NCBI GenBank assembly: GCA_020634575.1 | Contig: JACKBM010000050.1 | Coordinates: forward strand, 1 to 50,886 | Source of the DNA: Ardenticatenales bacterium | GTDB lineage: Bacteria > Chloroflexota > Anaerolineae > Promineifilales > Promineifilaceae | DNA length: 50,886 bases | Reading direction: 5' to 3' | Shown here: positions 1 through 8,462 of the stretch, piece by piece | How positions within the stretch are numbered: position 1 is the stretch's first letter | Layout of the letters: the number at the start of each line of letters is the position of its first letter | The notes under the pieces: generated by a model | Database searches by the model: none | What the model saw: only the letters and a program-made list of their open reading frames with translations | What the model was told of the DNA's origin: nothing | Translations under genes and position numbers: made by a program

Positions 1-2241
1 CAGAGCCGGATTGGCTGACCAGATGAGGGCGACCACACCGGCCACGTGCGGACCCGCCATCGACGTACCCTGGTTTTCGGCGTACGTGCCGCCGGGCATG
101 GCGGACAATACCTCTGCACCCGGCGCCAGGATATCGGGCTTGAGACGGCCGCTGCCATCCACGGCAACTGGCCCGCGGCTACTAAAGCTGGTGATAACAC
201 CGTAACGGTCAATCGCCCCGACCGCAAAGACATCCTCATAAACCGGCAGCGGCGAATCGACTGTCTCACAACCCGGCCCCGAATTGCCCGCCGAGGCCAC
301 CACAAAAATACCAGCCGCGCGCAACGCCTGGACAGCGGGCAGCAATGCGTTGGCGTCACAGCCTTCTACTGGCGGGCAGCCCCAGGAATTATTCAGCACA
401 TGGGCACCTAAGGCGGGGTCACCGTCTCGCAACGGGTCGCCAGCCAGCGGAAATGGCGCCAGCATAAATTGCATACAGTCAGTATAGAGAGCGGCGTTGC
501 CCAGGTTACGGCCCAGGTTGACGCAGGCAAACCAGGTCGCCTCCGGCGCAACACCAACCGTCTCGCCCAGAACTGTTCCCAGAGTGTGAGTGCCGTGCCC
601 GGCCCAATCTTCGGGTACCGTGGTGCCAAACCAGGGGTCGAACCAGTTGTAATCGTGATTGCCGGCGCTGCCACGGTAGGTGCGCTGCAATTCGGGATGA
701 TCCCACTGCACGCCAGAATCTGACTGGCCGATCACAATCCCTTCACCGCGGACGCCAAATTCTTCCCAGACCCGGTCCGCACCGATCAGGGTCAGGTTCC
801 AGGGCGGGCCTTCCGGAGCGCTGGCCCCGCCGGCGGAGACTGATGGTTCAGCCGGCAGCGGGCGCAGACGCGGGCTTTCGAGGACCCGGTCCACTTCCGG
901 CCGGTTCGCCAACCACAGCCGCAACAGCGGCCCGCCCTCTACCTCCAGCGCATTGACGAGGTAGTAGGGCGTGTAATCAACCTGTAGCAGGTCCAACACA
1001 TCCCGCAAATCAGCCTGGGTCCCATCCGCATGAGCCACCAACGTCTCGTAAACAAAGGCGCGGCGGCTGGCCACGTCAGGGAGCTCGTAGGCCGCGGAAA
1101 CATCCGCCTGGTCAGCCAGGATGACAAACAGCCGCTCGCCATGCAGGCCCGGTTGGCCGATAAAAACCCAGAAACCCAATGCCAGCAACCAGGCCCCGCC
1201 GGCCGCCCAACGTAACCGGGGCGCCCCTGATAGCCTGTCGCGCAGCATAAATGTCAGAATCGTGGCCAGCAGGACCAGAACCAGAAAGATCGCGGTCGCG
1301 ATCAGCAGCCATTCCCAGAGGGAAAAGAGACCAAAACCGAGGCTGATTTCCAGCTCAGGTACATCAAAGGTTTGGTAGGGCAACGCGGCCATCAAACCCA
1401 GGAACAGGGCCGCTGCCAGCCAGCCGGCGGCCGGTTTGGCCCGCCCCCAGTGCAACAGCGCCGGCACAAGCCAACCAGCCAGGGCCAGCACCAGCAACAT
1501 GAACATCTGGAACACGGAGGCGCCAAAACCAAAGCCCAGCATGAGCAGAAATGCGCCGGCCACATGCGCCCCTGTGCCAAAATCCCATCTGCGGCTGTCC
1601 GGATCGGGGGGTAGCAGAATGACGATGAGCGCGGCGGCCAGGCAGCCCAGCAAGAGGCCGGCCAGGAGCTGCAAAGCTGTCTCCAGCAGGCCGCCTATGG
1701 CGCCCAGGCTGAGCCAGGGCAGACCCAACAGCGCCGCCAGAAGCAAGGCTGGGGCGTAGGGACCGGCCGGTCTCGGCAACCGCCGCCGGCCCAGCCAGCC
1801 CAGGACGACAGCCAACAATATCACATGCAAAACAATCTGAGCCAGGGGCCAGCCATACCGGGAGCCCGGCGGAATCAGGCGCAGCGGCATCTGCAGCAAA
1901 AGATAAGCCAGCCCCGCCGCCCAGAGCCAGGCGACCCCACGCAACTTGCCCGGCGCCCGCCAGAAATAGAGCAGCGGCAAAATGGGCACCGCCAGAGCCA
2001 GCCAATGGCCCAACGTCAAGACAGGGGTCAGCCACCAGGGCCACGCATTGCCAAATTCAACGATGACCCCACGCACCAGCCAGGTGATGCCGGCAAACAG
2101 GAGCGAAAAAAGGCCCAGGTAGGCAATCAACGTGTAAATGACAACATAGCTGCCGCAGCCAATAGCTGGTGACGCGGACTCAGCCGGTGGGGTTGCTGGG
2201 CCTTCCGGCGCTGGTTGCGAATTTCCTGTAAGCTCGGTCAT
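1..2241 (-). CDS. Multi-pass membrane S8 (subtilisin-like) serine protease, C-terminus cut by window edge
   Basis: An open frame of 747 codons runs from ATG at 2241 off the left edge with no stop. Residues 1-25 are polar and cytosolic-looking. From about 26 to 400 there are roughly ten hydrophobic segments. A short alpha/beta stretch resembling an I9-type propeptide follows (about 400-480), then the S8 catalytic domain. The triad is visible: Asp508 in SDSGVQWDHP, His549 in GHGTHTLG and Ser727 in GTSMAGPHVAG, with the oxyanion Asn in ASAGNSG. It is probably an endopeptidase acting on the outer face of the membrane. An AAGGAG motif lies about 14 nt upstream of the start, a long spacing. It is transcribed divergently from panB, 90 nt away. 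A multi-helix bundle in front of a subtilisin is unusual, since most members have only a signal peptide. The C-terminal extent is unknown. Confidence 0.9.
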   Translation of the reverse strand, partial: MTELTGNSQPAPEGPATPPAESASPAIGCGSYVVIYTLIAYLGLFSLLFAGITWLVRGVIVEFGNAWPWWLTPVLTLGHWLALAVPILPLLYFWRAPGKLRGVAWLWAAGLAYLLLQMPLRLIPPGSRYGWPLAQIVLHVILLAVVLGWLGRRRLPRPAGPYAPALLLAALLGLPWLSLGAIGGLLETALQLLAGLLLGCLAAALIVILLPPDPDSRRWDFGTGAHVAGAFLLMLGFGFGASVFQMFMLLVLALAGWLVPALLHWGRAKPAAGWLAAALFLGLMAALPYQTFDVPELEISLGFGLFSLWEWLLIATAIFLVLVLLATILTFMLRDRLSGAPRLRWAAGGAWLLALGFWVFIGQPGLHGERLFVILADQADVSAAYELPDVASRRAFVYETLVAHADGTQADLRDVLDLLQVDYTPYYLVNALEVEGGPLLRLWLANRPEVDRVLESPRLRPLPAEPSVSAGGASAPEGPPWNLTLIGADRVWEEFGVRGEGIVIGQSDSGVQWDHPELQRTYRGSAGNHDYNWFDPWFGTTVPEDWAGHGTHTLGTVLGETVGVAPEATWFACVNLGRNLGNAALYTDCMQFMLAPFPLAGDPLRDGDPALGAHVLNNSWGCPPVEGCDANALLPAVQALRAAGIFVVASAGNSGPGCETVDSPLPVYEDVFAVGAIDRYGVITSFSSRGPVAVDGSGRLKPDILAPGAEVLSAMPGGTYAENQGTSMAGPHVAGVVALIWSANPAL

Positions 2242-2331
2242 AATGATGTCTATGGCTCCTTGGCAGTTGCTAGATTGTAAACCAAAAAAGGGATATCCTC
2301 ACAAAGCAATCGAGACCCATCCGGAGGAAAA

Positions 2332-3225
2332 ATGAGCGCCAGACCGCTGCGAGAACGCAAGACGTCCATTCTGGATATCCAGAAGATGTATCGGGAAGGT
2401 CAACCCTTCAGCATGGTGACCGCTTACGACTATGCCCTGGCCCGCCTCGTGGATGCGGCCGGGATCGAGATGATTCTCGTCGGTGATTCACTCGGCATGG
2501 TGATGATGGGGCTGGAGTCGACGGTGCCGGTCACCATGGAAGAGATGTTGCATCATTGCCGCTCGGTCGCCCGCGGCGCCGGCAACACATTTCTGGTCGG
2601 CGACATGCCTTTTATGAGTTACCAGGTCTCTCGGGAAGAGGCGGTGCGCAACGCCGGCCGGATCATGAAAGAGGGCGGCATGGACGCGATCAAGCTGGAG
2701 GGTGGCCAGGAGGTCGCCGCGGCCGTGGCCGCCATTGACGCCGCCGGTATCGCCGTGATGGGCCACATCGGCCTGACGCCACAGTCGGCAGCCAAGCTAG
2801 GCGGCTTTCGGGTACAGGGCAAGGATGCGGGCGGCGCCTTGCGGCTACTGGAGGACGCCCTCGCCCTACAGGCGGCCGGCTGCTTTGCTATCGTCCTGGA
2901 GGCGATTCCCGAGCCTATCGCCGCTGCCATCACCGAACGGCTAAGCATTCCTACCATCGGCATCGGCGCCGGTAAGGGCTGCTCCGGCCAGGTGTTGGTG
3001 CTGCATGACATGCTGGGGCTGATTGATGGGCGCACGCCCCGCTTTGTCAAGCAGTACGCTCGCCTGCATGAGACGATAGTGGCGGCGCTGGCAACATTCC
3101 GCCAGGAAGTCCTGGACGAAGCCTACCCGGCTCCCGAGCACACCTACCCAATCAGCGAGGCGGCGGTGTCCGCCTTCCTGGAGGAGCTGGCCAAAGCGGA
3201 TGAACGTCACGCAGACGGTCGCTGA
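2332..3225 (+). CDS. panB: 3-methyl-2-oxobutanoate hydroxymethyltransferase
   Basis: 297 aa, slightly longer than most PanB proteins. It transfers a hydroxymethyl group from 5,10-methylene-THF to 2-oxoisovalerate to give ketopantoate, the first committed step of pantothenate and CoA synthesis in the cytosol. Family motifs seen are TAYDYALARL near the N-terminus, the VGDSLGMVM metal/substrate loop, VGDMPF, IKLEGG, GHIGLTPQS and the IGIGAG..CSGQVLV region. A GGAGGA ribosome-binding site lies 5-6 nt upstream of the ATG. The gene overlaps panC by 26 nt, so the two are very probably translationally coupled. Confidence 0.97.
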   Translation: MSARPLRERKTSILDIQKMYREGQPFSMVTAYDYALARLVDAAGIEMILVGDSLGMVMMGLESTVPVTMEEMLHHCRSVARGAGNTFLVGDMPFMSYQVSREEAVRNAGRIMKEGGMDAIKLEGGQEVAAAVAAIDAAGIAVMGHIGLTPQSAAKLGGFRVQGKDAGGALRLLEDALALQAAGCFAIVLEAIPEPIAAAITERLSIPTIGIGAGKGCSGQVLVLHDMLGLIDGRTPRFVKQYARLHETIVAALATFRQEVLDEAYPAPEHTYPISEAAVSAFLEELAKADERHADGR

Positions 3226-4045
3226 ATGCCGCGCTGAACGCTGGGCGGATCCGGCCCACAGCTGGGGGCTGGTGCCAACGATGGGGGCGCTTCATGAGGG
3301 GCACGCCTCGCTGGTGCGCCGCGCCCGGGCCGACAATGAACGGGTGGCGGTTTCCATCTTTGTCAACCCGACCCAGTTCGGCGACCCGGCCGATCTGGCC
3401 CATTATCCTCGCAATCTGGAAGCCGATCTCGCTTTCCTGGCCGAACTGGGCGTTGATCTGGTCTTTGCGCCGGCGGTGGCGGAGATGTATCCGGCCGGTT
3501 TCCAGACCACGGTCTCGGTCGGCGAGCTGGCCAAACCCCTCGAAGGCGCTGCCCGCCCCGGCCATTTTGCCGGCGTCGCGACGGTTGTCTGCAAACTGTG
3601 CAACATCATCCAGCCGGATCGGGTTTATTTTGGCCAGAAAGATGCCCAACAGACGCTGGTCGTGCGCCGTATGGCCCATGATCTGAATCTTAACCTCGAC
3701 GTCGTCATCTGCCCCACCCTGCGCGAGGCGGATGGGCTGGCGCGCAGCTCCCGCAACCTGCGCCTGAACACGGCCGAACGGGCAGCCGCCACCGTCCTTT
3801 TCCATGCCCTGACCGCCGCCCAGGACCTCATCGAACACGGCGTGCGCGCCGCCGAGACCGTGCGCAGCGCCATGCTTTCGGTCATCGCCGCCGAGCCGCT
3901 GGCCCATGTCGACTACGTGAGCATCGCCGACGCCACCAATCTGGCTGAGATGGCGTTTATCAGCGGTGAGGTGTTGATTTCCCTGGCCGTCTTTGTCGGG
4001 CCGGTGCGCCTGATCGACAATTTCCTGCTGACAGTGGATACTTAA
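3200..4045 (+). CDS. panC: Pantothenate synthetase (pantoate--beta-alanine ligase)
   Basis: 281 aa, the usual PanC length. It condenses pantoate and beta-alanine with ATP, through a pantoyl-adenylate, completing pantothenate synthesis. Motifs seen are PTMGALHEGH (the HIGH-type nucleotide signature), SIFVNPTQF, PRNLEADL, GHFAGVATVV, YFGQKDAQQ and the C-terminal TLREADGLARSSRN (KMSKS-equivalent loop). The start lies inside panB, where the end of panB (GAGGAGCTGG) could serve as ribosome-binding site. Downstream, the metallo-hydrolase gene begins 3 nt after the stop, so this is a three-gene operon. The pathway enzyme aspartate decarboxylase (PanD) is not in the window. Confidence 0.97.
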   Translation: MNVTQTVAECRAERWADPAHSWGLVPTMGALHEGHASLVRRARADNERVAVSIFVNPTQFGDPADLAHYPRNLEADLAFLAELGVDLVFAPAVAEMYPAGFQTTVSVGELAKPLEGAARPGHFAGVATVVCKLCNIIQPDRVYFGQKDAQQTLVVRRMAHDLNLNLDVVICPTLREADGLARSSRNLRLNTAERAAATVLFHALTAAQDLIEHGVRAAETVRSAMLSVIAAEPLAHVDYVSIADATNLAEMAFISGEVLISLAVFVGPVRLIDNFLLTVDT

Positions 4046-4048
4046 ACG

Positions 4049-4687
4049 ATGATTCAAATCCGCCAAATGCCCCTGGGGCCCTTGCAAACCAACGCCTACC
4101 TCCTCGTCTGTGAGGCCACCGATTCTGCCGCCGTCATCGATCCAAGCTGGAATGGCAACAGCATCGTGGCCACGGCTGACGATGCCGGCGCCAAAATCAC
4201 CCACATCCTGCTCACCCATGCCCACTTCGACCATGTCGGCGGGCTGGACCAGGTGAAGGAGATCACCAAAGCGCCGATCTATGCTCACCCGGACGCCGTG
4301 CCCGGTCTGCAACAGGCCACCATGTCTGCCGCCTTCTTCGGCATCCGCATGCCCAGCCCGCCGCCGCCCGATGAAGCGCTGGCCCATGGGCAGATTCTCC
4401 ATGTCGGCCAGCTCAAGCTGGAGGTGCGCTACACACCGGGCCATGCCGAGGGCCATGTCGCCTTCTACCTGCCGGAATATCGGGTTGTCTTTGCCGGCGA
4501 TGCCCTCTTCCAGGGCAGCATCGGCCGCACGGACTTGCCCGGCGGCGACCATGCCACGCTGCTGGCCTCGATCCAGCGGGAGCTGCTCAGCCTGCCTGAC
4601 GAAACCCAGGTCCTCTCCGGCCACGGCCCCGTCACCACCATCGGCGAAGAACGCCGCACCAACCCCTTCCTCCAGGACATTGTTTAG
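4049..4687 (+). CDS. Metallo-beta-lactamase-fold hydrolase (glyoxalase II-like)
   Basis: 212 aa, the compact size of stand-alone MBL-fold hydrolases. The dinuclear-metal motif is THAHFDHVGG (His57, His59, Asp61, His62). Further ligands are His in TPGHAEGHVAFY, Asp in VFAGDALFQGSIGR and the last His in LSGHGPVTTIG. The pattern fits the hydroxyacylglutathione-hydrolase-like family, which cleaves thioesters, but short members of this group have diverse substrates and the specificity is not readable. It starts 3 nt after panC, so it is probably made from the same message. A link to pantothenate or CoA thioesters is only suggested by position. Confidence 0.88.
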   Translation: MIQIRQMPLGPLQTNAYLLVCEATDSAAVIDPSWNGNSIVATADDAGAKITHILLTHAHFDHVGGLDQVKEITKAPIYAHPDAVPGLQQATMSAAFFGIRMPSPPPPDEALAHGQILHVGQLKLEVRYTPGHAEGHVAFYLPEYRVVFAGDALFQGSIGRTDLPGGDHATLLASIQRELLSLPDETQVLSGHGPVTTIGEERRTNPFLQDIV

Positions 4688-4695
4688 GGAAGAAG

Positions 4696-4807
4696 GCCAC
4701 GGATTAGCACGGATTTGACACGGATTTTTCTTGGTTGAACTTGCGCCAGGCCCGTGGCCAACTTCACAAAAAAAGAAATCCGTGTTTAATCCGTGCAAAT
4801 CCGTGGC
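4696..4807. repeat. Dispersed inverted-repeat element, copy 1
   Basis: Two arms of about 37 nt, GCCACGGATTAGCACGGATT... at the left and its imperfect reverse complement ending ...AATCCGTGCAAATCCGTGGC at the right, enclose a loop of about 38 nt. Each arm holds three CACGGATT units. The element fills the gap between the MBL hydrolase gene and the oxidoreductase gene, ending just before the latter's ribosome-binding site. Two relatives lie at 5764 and 8343. No coding capacity of its own is credible, although an in-frame start upstream (4735) would run through it. Confidence 0.85.
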
Positions 4808-4824
4808 AAAAAAAGGAGCTTGTA

Positions 4825-5751
4825 ATGAGTTTTCCCGTCGGGATTAATGTGCCTCAAGATTGGCTCAGTGAGCCGGGCCAGATGGGCCGTGTGCGCGACT
4901 TTGCGGCGCGGGCTGAAGCGCTGGGGTTTGATAGCCTATGGGTGACGGAGTCGGTCACCAATGCGACGCCCAATCTGGACCCCATCGCCATTCTCTCTTA
5001 CCTGGCCGCCTGCACGAGCAAGGTCCGCCTGGGTGTTGCCGTCATGCTGCTGACGCTACACAACCCGATCCAGCTGGCCAAAAGCGTTGCCAGCCTGGAT
5101 TACCTGAGCGACGGTCGCCTGGATTTGGGGTTGGGCATCGGCCAGGGCAAAGAGGCCCAGTTTGGTTACCCGGCCGATAAGCGCGTTGGCCGTTTCCTGG
5201 AAATGTTGGACGTGATGAAGGCGTTCTGGACCGAGGAGCGGGCCAACCATCAGGGTGAGCGCTGGCAGCTCACCGATCTGCCGATGCAGCCCAAGCCAGT
5301 GCAGAGGCCGCACCCACCCATCTGGCTGGGCGGCCGGGTTCGGGCCGTTGTGCGGCGGGCGGTGCAGCATGGCGACGGCTTTGTGGGCGCCGGGATGGCT
5401 TCCAGCGAAGATTTTATGGCGCAATTGGGCTGGCTGTATGAGGAATTGGCGGCAGCGGGGGTGGATCCGGCCGGTTTCCGCATCTCCAAACGGGTCTATC
5501 TCACCGTGAGCGATAGCCCCCAGGCAGATTGGGAACGCGCTCGCGCCTGGTTCCAGGCCCACTACGGCAACGGCGCCCTGGCCGACCGCATCACCCTGGT
5601 CGGCAGCCCGGCGCTCCTCAGCGCCGAACTCAACCGGCTCATCAACGCCGGCGCCAAACATCTGCTGCTCAACCCGCTCTTCGACGAAACCGAACAGATG
5701 GAACGGCTGGCGGCTGAGGTTGTGCCTAACCTGGGCGCTGCAAACGGCTAG
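4825..5751 (+). CDS. LLM-class flavin-dependent oxidoreductase (luciferase-like monooxygenase family)
   Basis: 308 aa from ATG 4825, chosen because AAAGGAG sits 6 nt upstream and because the longer frame (from 4735) would translate the repeat element. The protein has the TIM-barrel bacterial-luciferase family pattern: GINVPQDW..., FAARAEALGFDSLWVTES, RLGVAVMLLTLHNP, AKSVASLDYLSDGRLDLGLGIG and PPIWLGG. Members use F420H2 or FMNH2 to oxidise or reduce varied substrates. The sequence does not decide which cofactor. It is flanked on both sides by copies of the dispersed inverted repeat, so it is likely to be its own transcription unit. Confidence 0.9.
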   Translation: MSFPVGINVPQDWLSEPGQMGRVRDFAARAEALGFDSLWVTESVTNATPNLDPIAILSYLAACTSKVRLGVAVMLLTLHNPIQLAKSVASLDYLSDGRLDLGLGIGQGKEAQFGYPADKRVGRFLEMLDVMKAFWTEERANHQGERWQLTDLPMQPKPVQRPHPPIWLGGRVRAVVRRAVQHGDGFVGAGMASSEDFMAQLGWLYEELAAAGVDPAGFRISKRVYLTVSDSPQADWERARAWFQAHYGNGALADRITLVGSPALLSAELNRLINAGAKHLLLNPLFDETEQMERLAAEVVPNLGAANG

Positions 5752-5763
5752 AAGAATATTTTT

Positions 5764-5867
5764 GCCACAGATTAGCACGGATTTGGCACGGATTTTTCTT
5801 TGTTGAAATTGCGCCAGGCGCGTATCAATCGTCACAAAAAAAGGAAATCCGTGTTTAATCCGTGTCA
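5764..5867. repeat. Dispersed inverted-repeat element, copy 2
   Basis: The sequence opens GCCACAGATTAGCACGGATT and ends ...AAATCCGTGTTTAATCCGTG, with the same loop core (TTGAAnTTGCGCCAGGC) as copy 1 at 4696. The loop conservation shows the two are copies of one element and not independent hairpins. It lies between the oxidoreductase and nitroreductase genes. The right arm is truncated relative to copy 1: the last CACGGATT unit is replaced by CAGCTTGTGCTGAGCGCAGCG. Confidence 0.8.
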
Positions 5868-5938
5868 GCTTGTGCTGAGCGCAGCGAAGTATGGCAAAAA
5901 CCCCCTCGCCAACAAGGAAACATACGGAGGATTCACAC

Positions 5939-6709
5939 ATGCAGGAACTGTTAACGAGTCACCGGTCGATACGGCAATTTAAGGACACGCCTATACCGGA
6001 TGAATTATTGAATGAGATGTTGTACGCGGGGCTGCGGGGCAGTAGCTCGGGCAACATGCAGACCTGGTCGGTGATCGTCACGCGCGATCCGGAGATGAAG
6101 GAAAAGCTTTTTGTTGCCCATCGTGAACAGGAGATGGTGCGCCAGGCGCCCGTTGTCCTGACATTTTGCGCCGATGTTTTTCGGATGCGTGAATGGATCC
6201 GGGTCAACAACTCAAAGCAGAGCTTTGACGATCTGCTCGGTTTCCTGACCGGGGCGGTGGATGCGATTATCAGCGCTCAGAACATCACCCTGGCGGCGGA
6301 AGCGGCCGGCCTGGGCATCTGCTACATGGGCACCACCTGGTGGGCCGCCAATGAGCTGATTGAGCTGTTGGAGCTGCCGAAGTATGTCTTCCCAGTCACC
6401 AGCCTGGTCGTCGGCTACCCGGCCGAAACACCGGCGCTGCGCGACCGACTGCCGTTGGATCTCATCGTCCAGCAAGAAAAATACGTCCGCCTCAGTGATG
6501 AGGAGATCAGGGCCCGCCACGCCGAGCGCGAAGTCAACGCCTGGAACCGCTACACCGCCAACGCCGAACTGGCCCAGCGGCTGGCCGACAACGGCATAAC
6601 CAAAGTCACCGATTTCTACACGTCCAAATTCAAATATTCCAAGGAACTACACTACGAAATCAGCGCCATGCTGCTGGAAACACTCAAAAAACAAGGCTTC
6701 TGGCTCTAG
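5939..6709 (+). CDS. NADPH-dependent FMN nitroreductase (NfsA/Frp-like)
   Basis: 256 aa from ATG 5939, preceded by ACGGAGGA at good spacing. The longer start at 5891 has no ribosome-binding site and adds a polar tail, so it was not used. The nitroreductase fold is recognised from SHRSIRQFKDTPIPDELL (FMN phosphate contact), AGLRGSSSGNMQTWSV, GAVDAIISAQNITLAAEAAGLGICYMG and VVGYPAE. The extended C-terminus, about 50 residues beyond the core, is typical of NfsA-type enzymes and FMN reductases. Likely role: two-electron reduction of flavins, quinones or nitro compounds. It converges with the MocR gene across 80 nt that hold only short inverted repeats. Confidence 0.88.
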   Translation: MQELLTSHRSIRQFKDTPIPDELLNEMLYAGLRGSSSGNMQTWSVIVTRDPEMKEKLFVAHREQEMVRQAPVVLTFCADVFRMREWIRVNNSKQSFDDLLGFLTGAVDAIISAQNITLAAEAAGLGICYMGTTWWAANELIELLELPKYVFPVTSLVVGYPAETPALRDRLPLDLIVQQEKYVRLSDEEIRARHAEREVNAWNRYTANAELAQRLADNGITKVTDFYTSKFKYSKELHYEISAMLLETLKKQGFWL

Positions 6710-6789
6710 ACAAGCCCGATTAAGCAGGCTTCCTCACCATCAGCACAGCATTTCCAATGCCGCAGCCGCCGCGACAGGCTTTCCACCTG

Positions 6790-8271
6790 TCAGCCTGAGC
6801 GCAGCAAAAGGCCCATCCGCCGCACGGTTGCCCGGATCGTCCCTTCATCGACGGCGGCGTAGCCGAGCACCAGGCCGCCACGATCCAATGGCGTCAGGCT
6901 ATAGCCGCTGAGCGCCGGCGCGATGATGCCGGCTTCGGCCAGGCGGGCGGAGACGGCGGCGTCATCCCAACCGGCCGGTAACCAGCCGACCAGGTGCAGC
7001 CCCGCCGGCGCCGGCCGTGTCATGATCCATTGGCCACAATGTTCAGCCAGCGCCTCCACCAGAACCGCCTGCCGCTCCATGTACAACGTGCGCATACGGC
7101 GGATGTGACGGGCCAGGTGGCCGGCGGCCATAAAATCATGAAGTACCTGCTGCGTCACCTGGCAGGAGCCCCGGTCGGCGTGGCCCCGCGCCGTGGCAAA
7201 GGCGCTCTCCAGACCGGCCGGTACGATCAGATAACCCAGCCGCAGCCCCGGAAACAACACCTTGCTGAACGTGCCGCTGTACAGCACGTTGCCAGTCTGA
7301 TCCAGCCCTTGCAGCGACGCCAGCGGATGGCCCGCATAGCGGTATTCGCTGTCATAATCATCTTCCAGAATCCAGGCATTCTGCTCGGCGGCCCAGCCTA
7401 ACAACTGCCGGCGCCGGGCCAGGCTCATGATCCCACCGGCCGGATATTGGTGCGAGGGCGATACATAGGCCAGGCGGGCCGCTGGCGCCCGCTCCAGGCC
7501 GGCGTCCACCACCAGCCCCTGCTCATCCACCGGCACCGGCACAATGTCAAGACCGGCTCCCTGCATGGCATGGCGCGCCCCGCTGTAACCGGGGTTTTCC
7601 AGCCAGACCGTGTCGCCGGGGTCAGTCAGTAACTGCAAAGCCAGGCCGATTGCCTGCTGGGTGCCGCTGGTGATGATGACCTGGGCCGGTGTGCAATGGA
7701 CGCCTCGTGATGTCGCCACATGCTGGGCAATTTGCTCACGCAAGGGCAGGTAACCGGCCGGATCCCCATACGCTAGCGCCCGGTAATCCGGCGCCTGCCA
7801 GCGGCGGTTCAACAATTTGCGCCAGATTTTGAAGGGAAAGGTCGCCGTCTCCGGCAAGCCGGGCTGAAAAGGCAGGCCAGCGCCAGTTCGGGAGGCGTGC
7901 CCGAGCAGGCTGCGCTGCCCCCGCTGCGAAAGGCGCGGCGCAACCGGTTGCGGCGTGGTCGGGGCCACGGTGGCCCGCCCAGGGGCAAAGGCAGCCTCGG
8001 GTAGCTCGCTGTTGACAAACGTCCCGGCGCCCTGCCGCCCCACCACAAAGCCTTCCGAGGCCAACTGCTGAATCGCCTCGACCACTGTACTGCGCGACAA
8101 CCCCAGCTCCTGGGCCAGATCACGCGTGGGTGGCAGCCGGCTGCCGGGGGGTAACCGGCCGGTCCAAATTAATTCCCGCAACTGCTCATACAGCTGCCGG
8201 TGCAACGGAGTTTCATCTTGCCGGTCCAGATTCAGCCCGGCCACGGAAAGGAAGGATGCTGTCTTGGCCAT
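6790..8271 (-). CDS. MocR/PdxR-type transcriptional regulator (GntR HTH + aminotransferase fold)
   Basis: 493 aa, typical of the MocR subfamily. Residues 20-88 form a GntR winged helix (PLHRQLYEQLRELI, GSRLPPTRDLAQELGLSRST, GFVVGRQGAGTFV). After a Pro-rich linker of about 50 residues comes a fold-type I aminotransferase domain with YGDPAGYLPLREQI, ITSGTQQAIGL, the aspartate of LEDDYDSEYRY and the PLP lysine Lys337 in GTFSKVLFPGLRLGY. It therefore probably binds PLP and senses an amine, amino acid or PLP itself. It is divergent from the FMN-protein/creatininase/hydratase/aminotransferase run starting at 8463, which is its most likely target. A palindrome in the shared region is a candidate operator. 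Confidence 0.93.
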   Translation of the reverse strand: MAKTASFLSVAGLNLDRQDETPLHRQLYEQLRELIWTGRLPPGSRLPPTRDLAQELGLSRSTVVEAIQQLASEGFVVGRQGAGTFVNSELPEAAFAPGRATVAPTTPQPVAPRLSQRGQRSLLGHASRTGAGLPFQPGLPETATFPFKIWRKLLNRRWQAPDYRALAYGDPAGYLPLREQIAQHVATSRGVHCTPAQVIITSGTQQAIGLALQLLTDPGDTVWLENPGYSGARHAMQGAGLDIVPVPVDEQGLVVDAGLERAPAARLAYVSPSHQYPAGGIMSLARRRQLLGWAAEQNAWILEDDYDSEYRYAGHPLASLQGLDQTGNVLYSGTFSKVLFPGLRLGYLIVPAGLESAFATARGHADRGSCQVTQQVLHDFMAAGHLARHIRRMRTLYMERQAVLVEALAEHCGQWIMTRPAPAGLHLVGWLPAGWDDAAVSARLAEAGIIAPALSGYSLTPLDRGGLVLGYAAVDEGTIRATVRRMGLLLRSG

Positions 8272-8290
8272 ATTGGTTTGGCGATATTAC

Positions 8291-8308
8291 CACAAAATGG
8301 CATTTGTG
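8291..8308. promoter_or_regulatory. Candidate operator palindrome upstream of the MocR-type gene
   Basis: CACAAA-N6-TTTGTG is a perfect 6-bp inverted repeat (8291-8296 and 8303-8308) lying 20 nt upstream of the regulator start, within the intergenic region shared with the divergent five-gene run. A TAATAT -10-like box for the regulator overlaps its left side. Binding by the MocR protein is inferred from position only. Confidence 0.4.
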
Positions 8309-8342
8309 AAGATACCAATCCCAGGTAAGATCTGGAAGAATT

Positions 8343-8409
8343 GCCACGGATTAGCACGGATTCGACACGGATTTTTCTTTCATGAAAGAAATCCGTGCTA
8401 ATCCGTGGC
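8343..8409. repeat. Dispersed inverted-repeat element, copy 3 (compact form)
   Basis: The left arm GCCACGGATTAGCACGGATT continues through GACACGGATTTTTCTTTC to a central TCATGA. The right arm then returns through GAAAGAAATCCG and TGCTAATCCGTGGC. The arms are nearly perfect at the ends; the left arm carries one CACGGATT unit more than the right, and the long loop of copies 1 and 2 is missing. As RNA this would make a very stable hairpin. It lies in the divergent region between the MocR gene and the run starting at 8463. Confidence 0.85.
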
Positions 8410-8462
8410 CAAACATCTCAACAGTCATCGCGCAGATGGCTTGGGTTCGCGAGGAGCGTTAT

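Noticed and set aside
1364..2044. A 226-codon minus-strand frame inside the membrane protease
   Set aside because: Out of frame with the continuous 747-codon subtilisin frame; Ala/Gly-rich composition typical of a shadow.
3152..4798. A 548-codon open frame on the minus strand across panC and the MBL hydrolase gene
   Set aside because: It is antisense to two clear genes, has no family motif and begins inside a repeat; long antisense frames are expected at this G+C.
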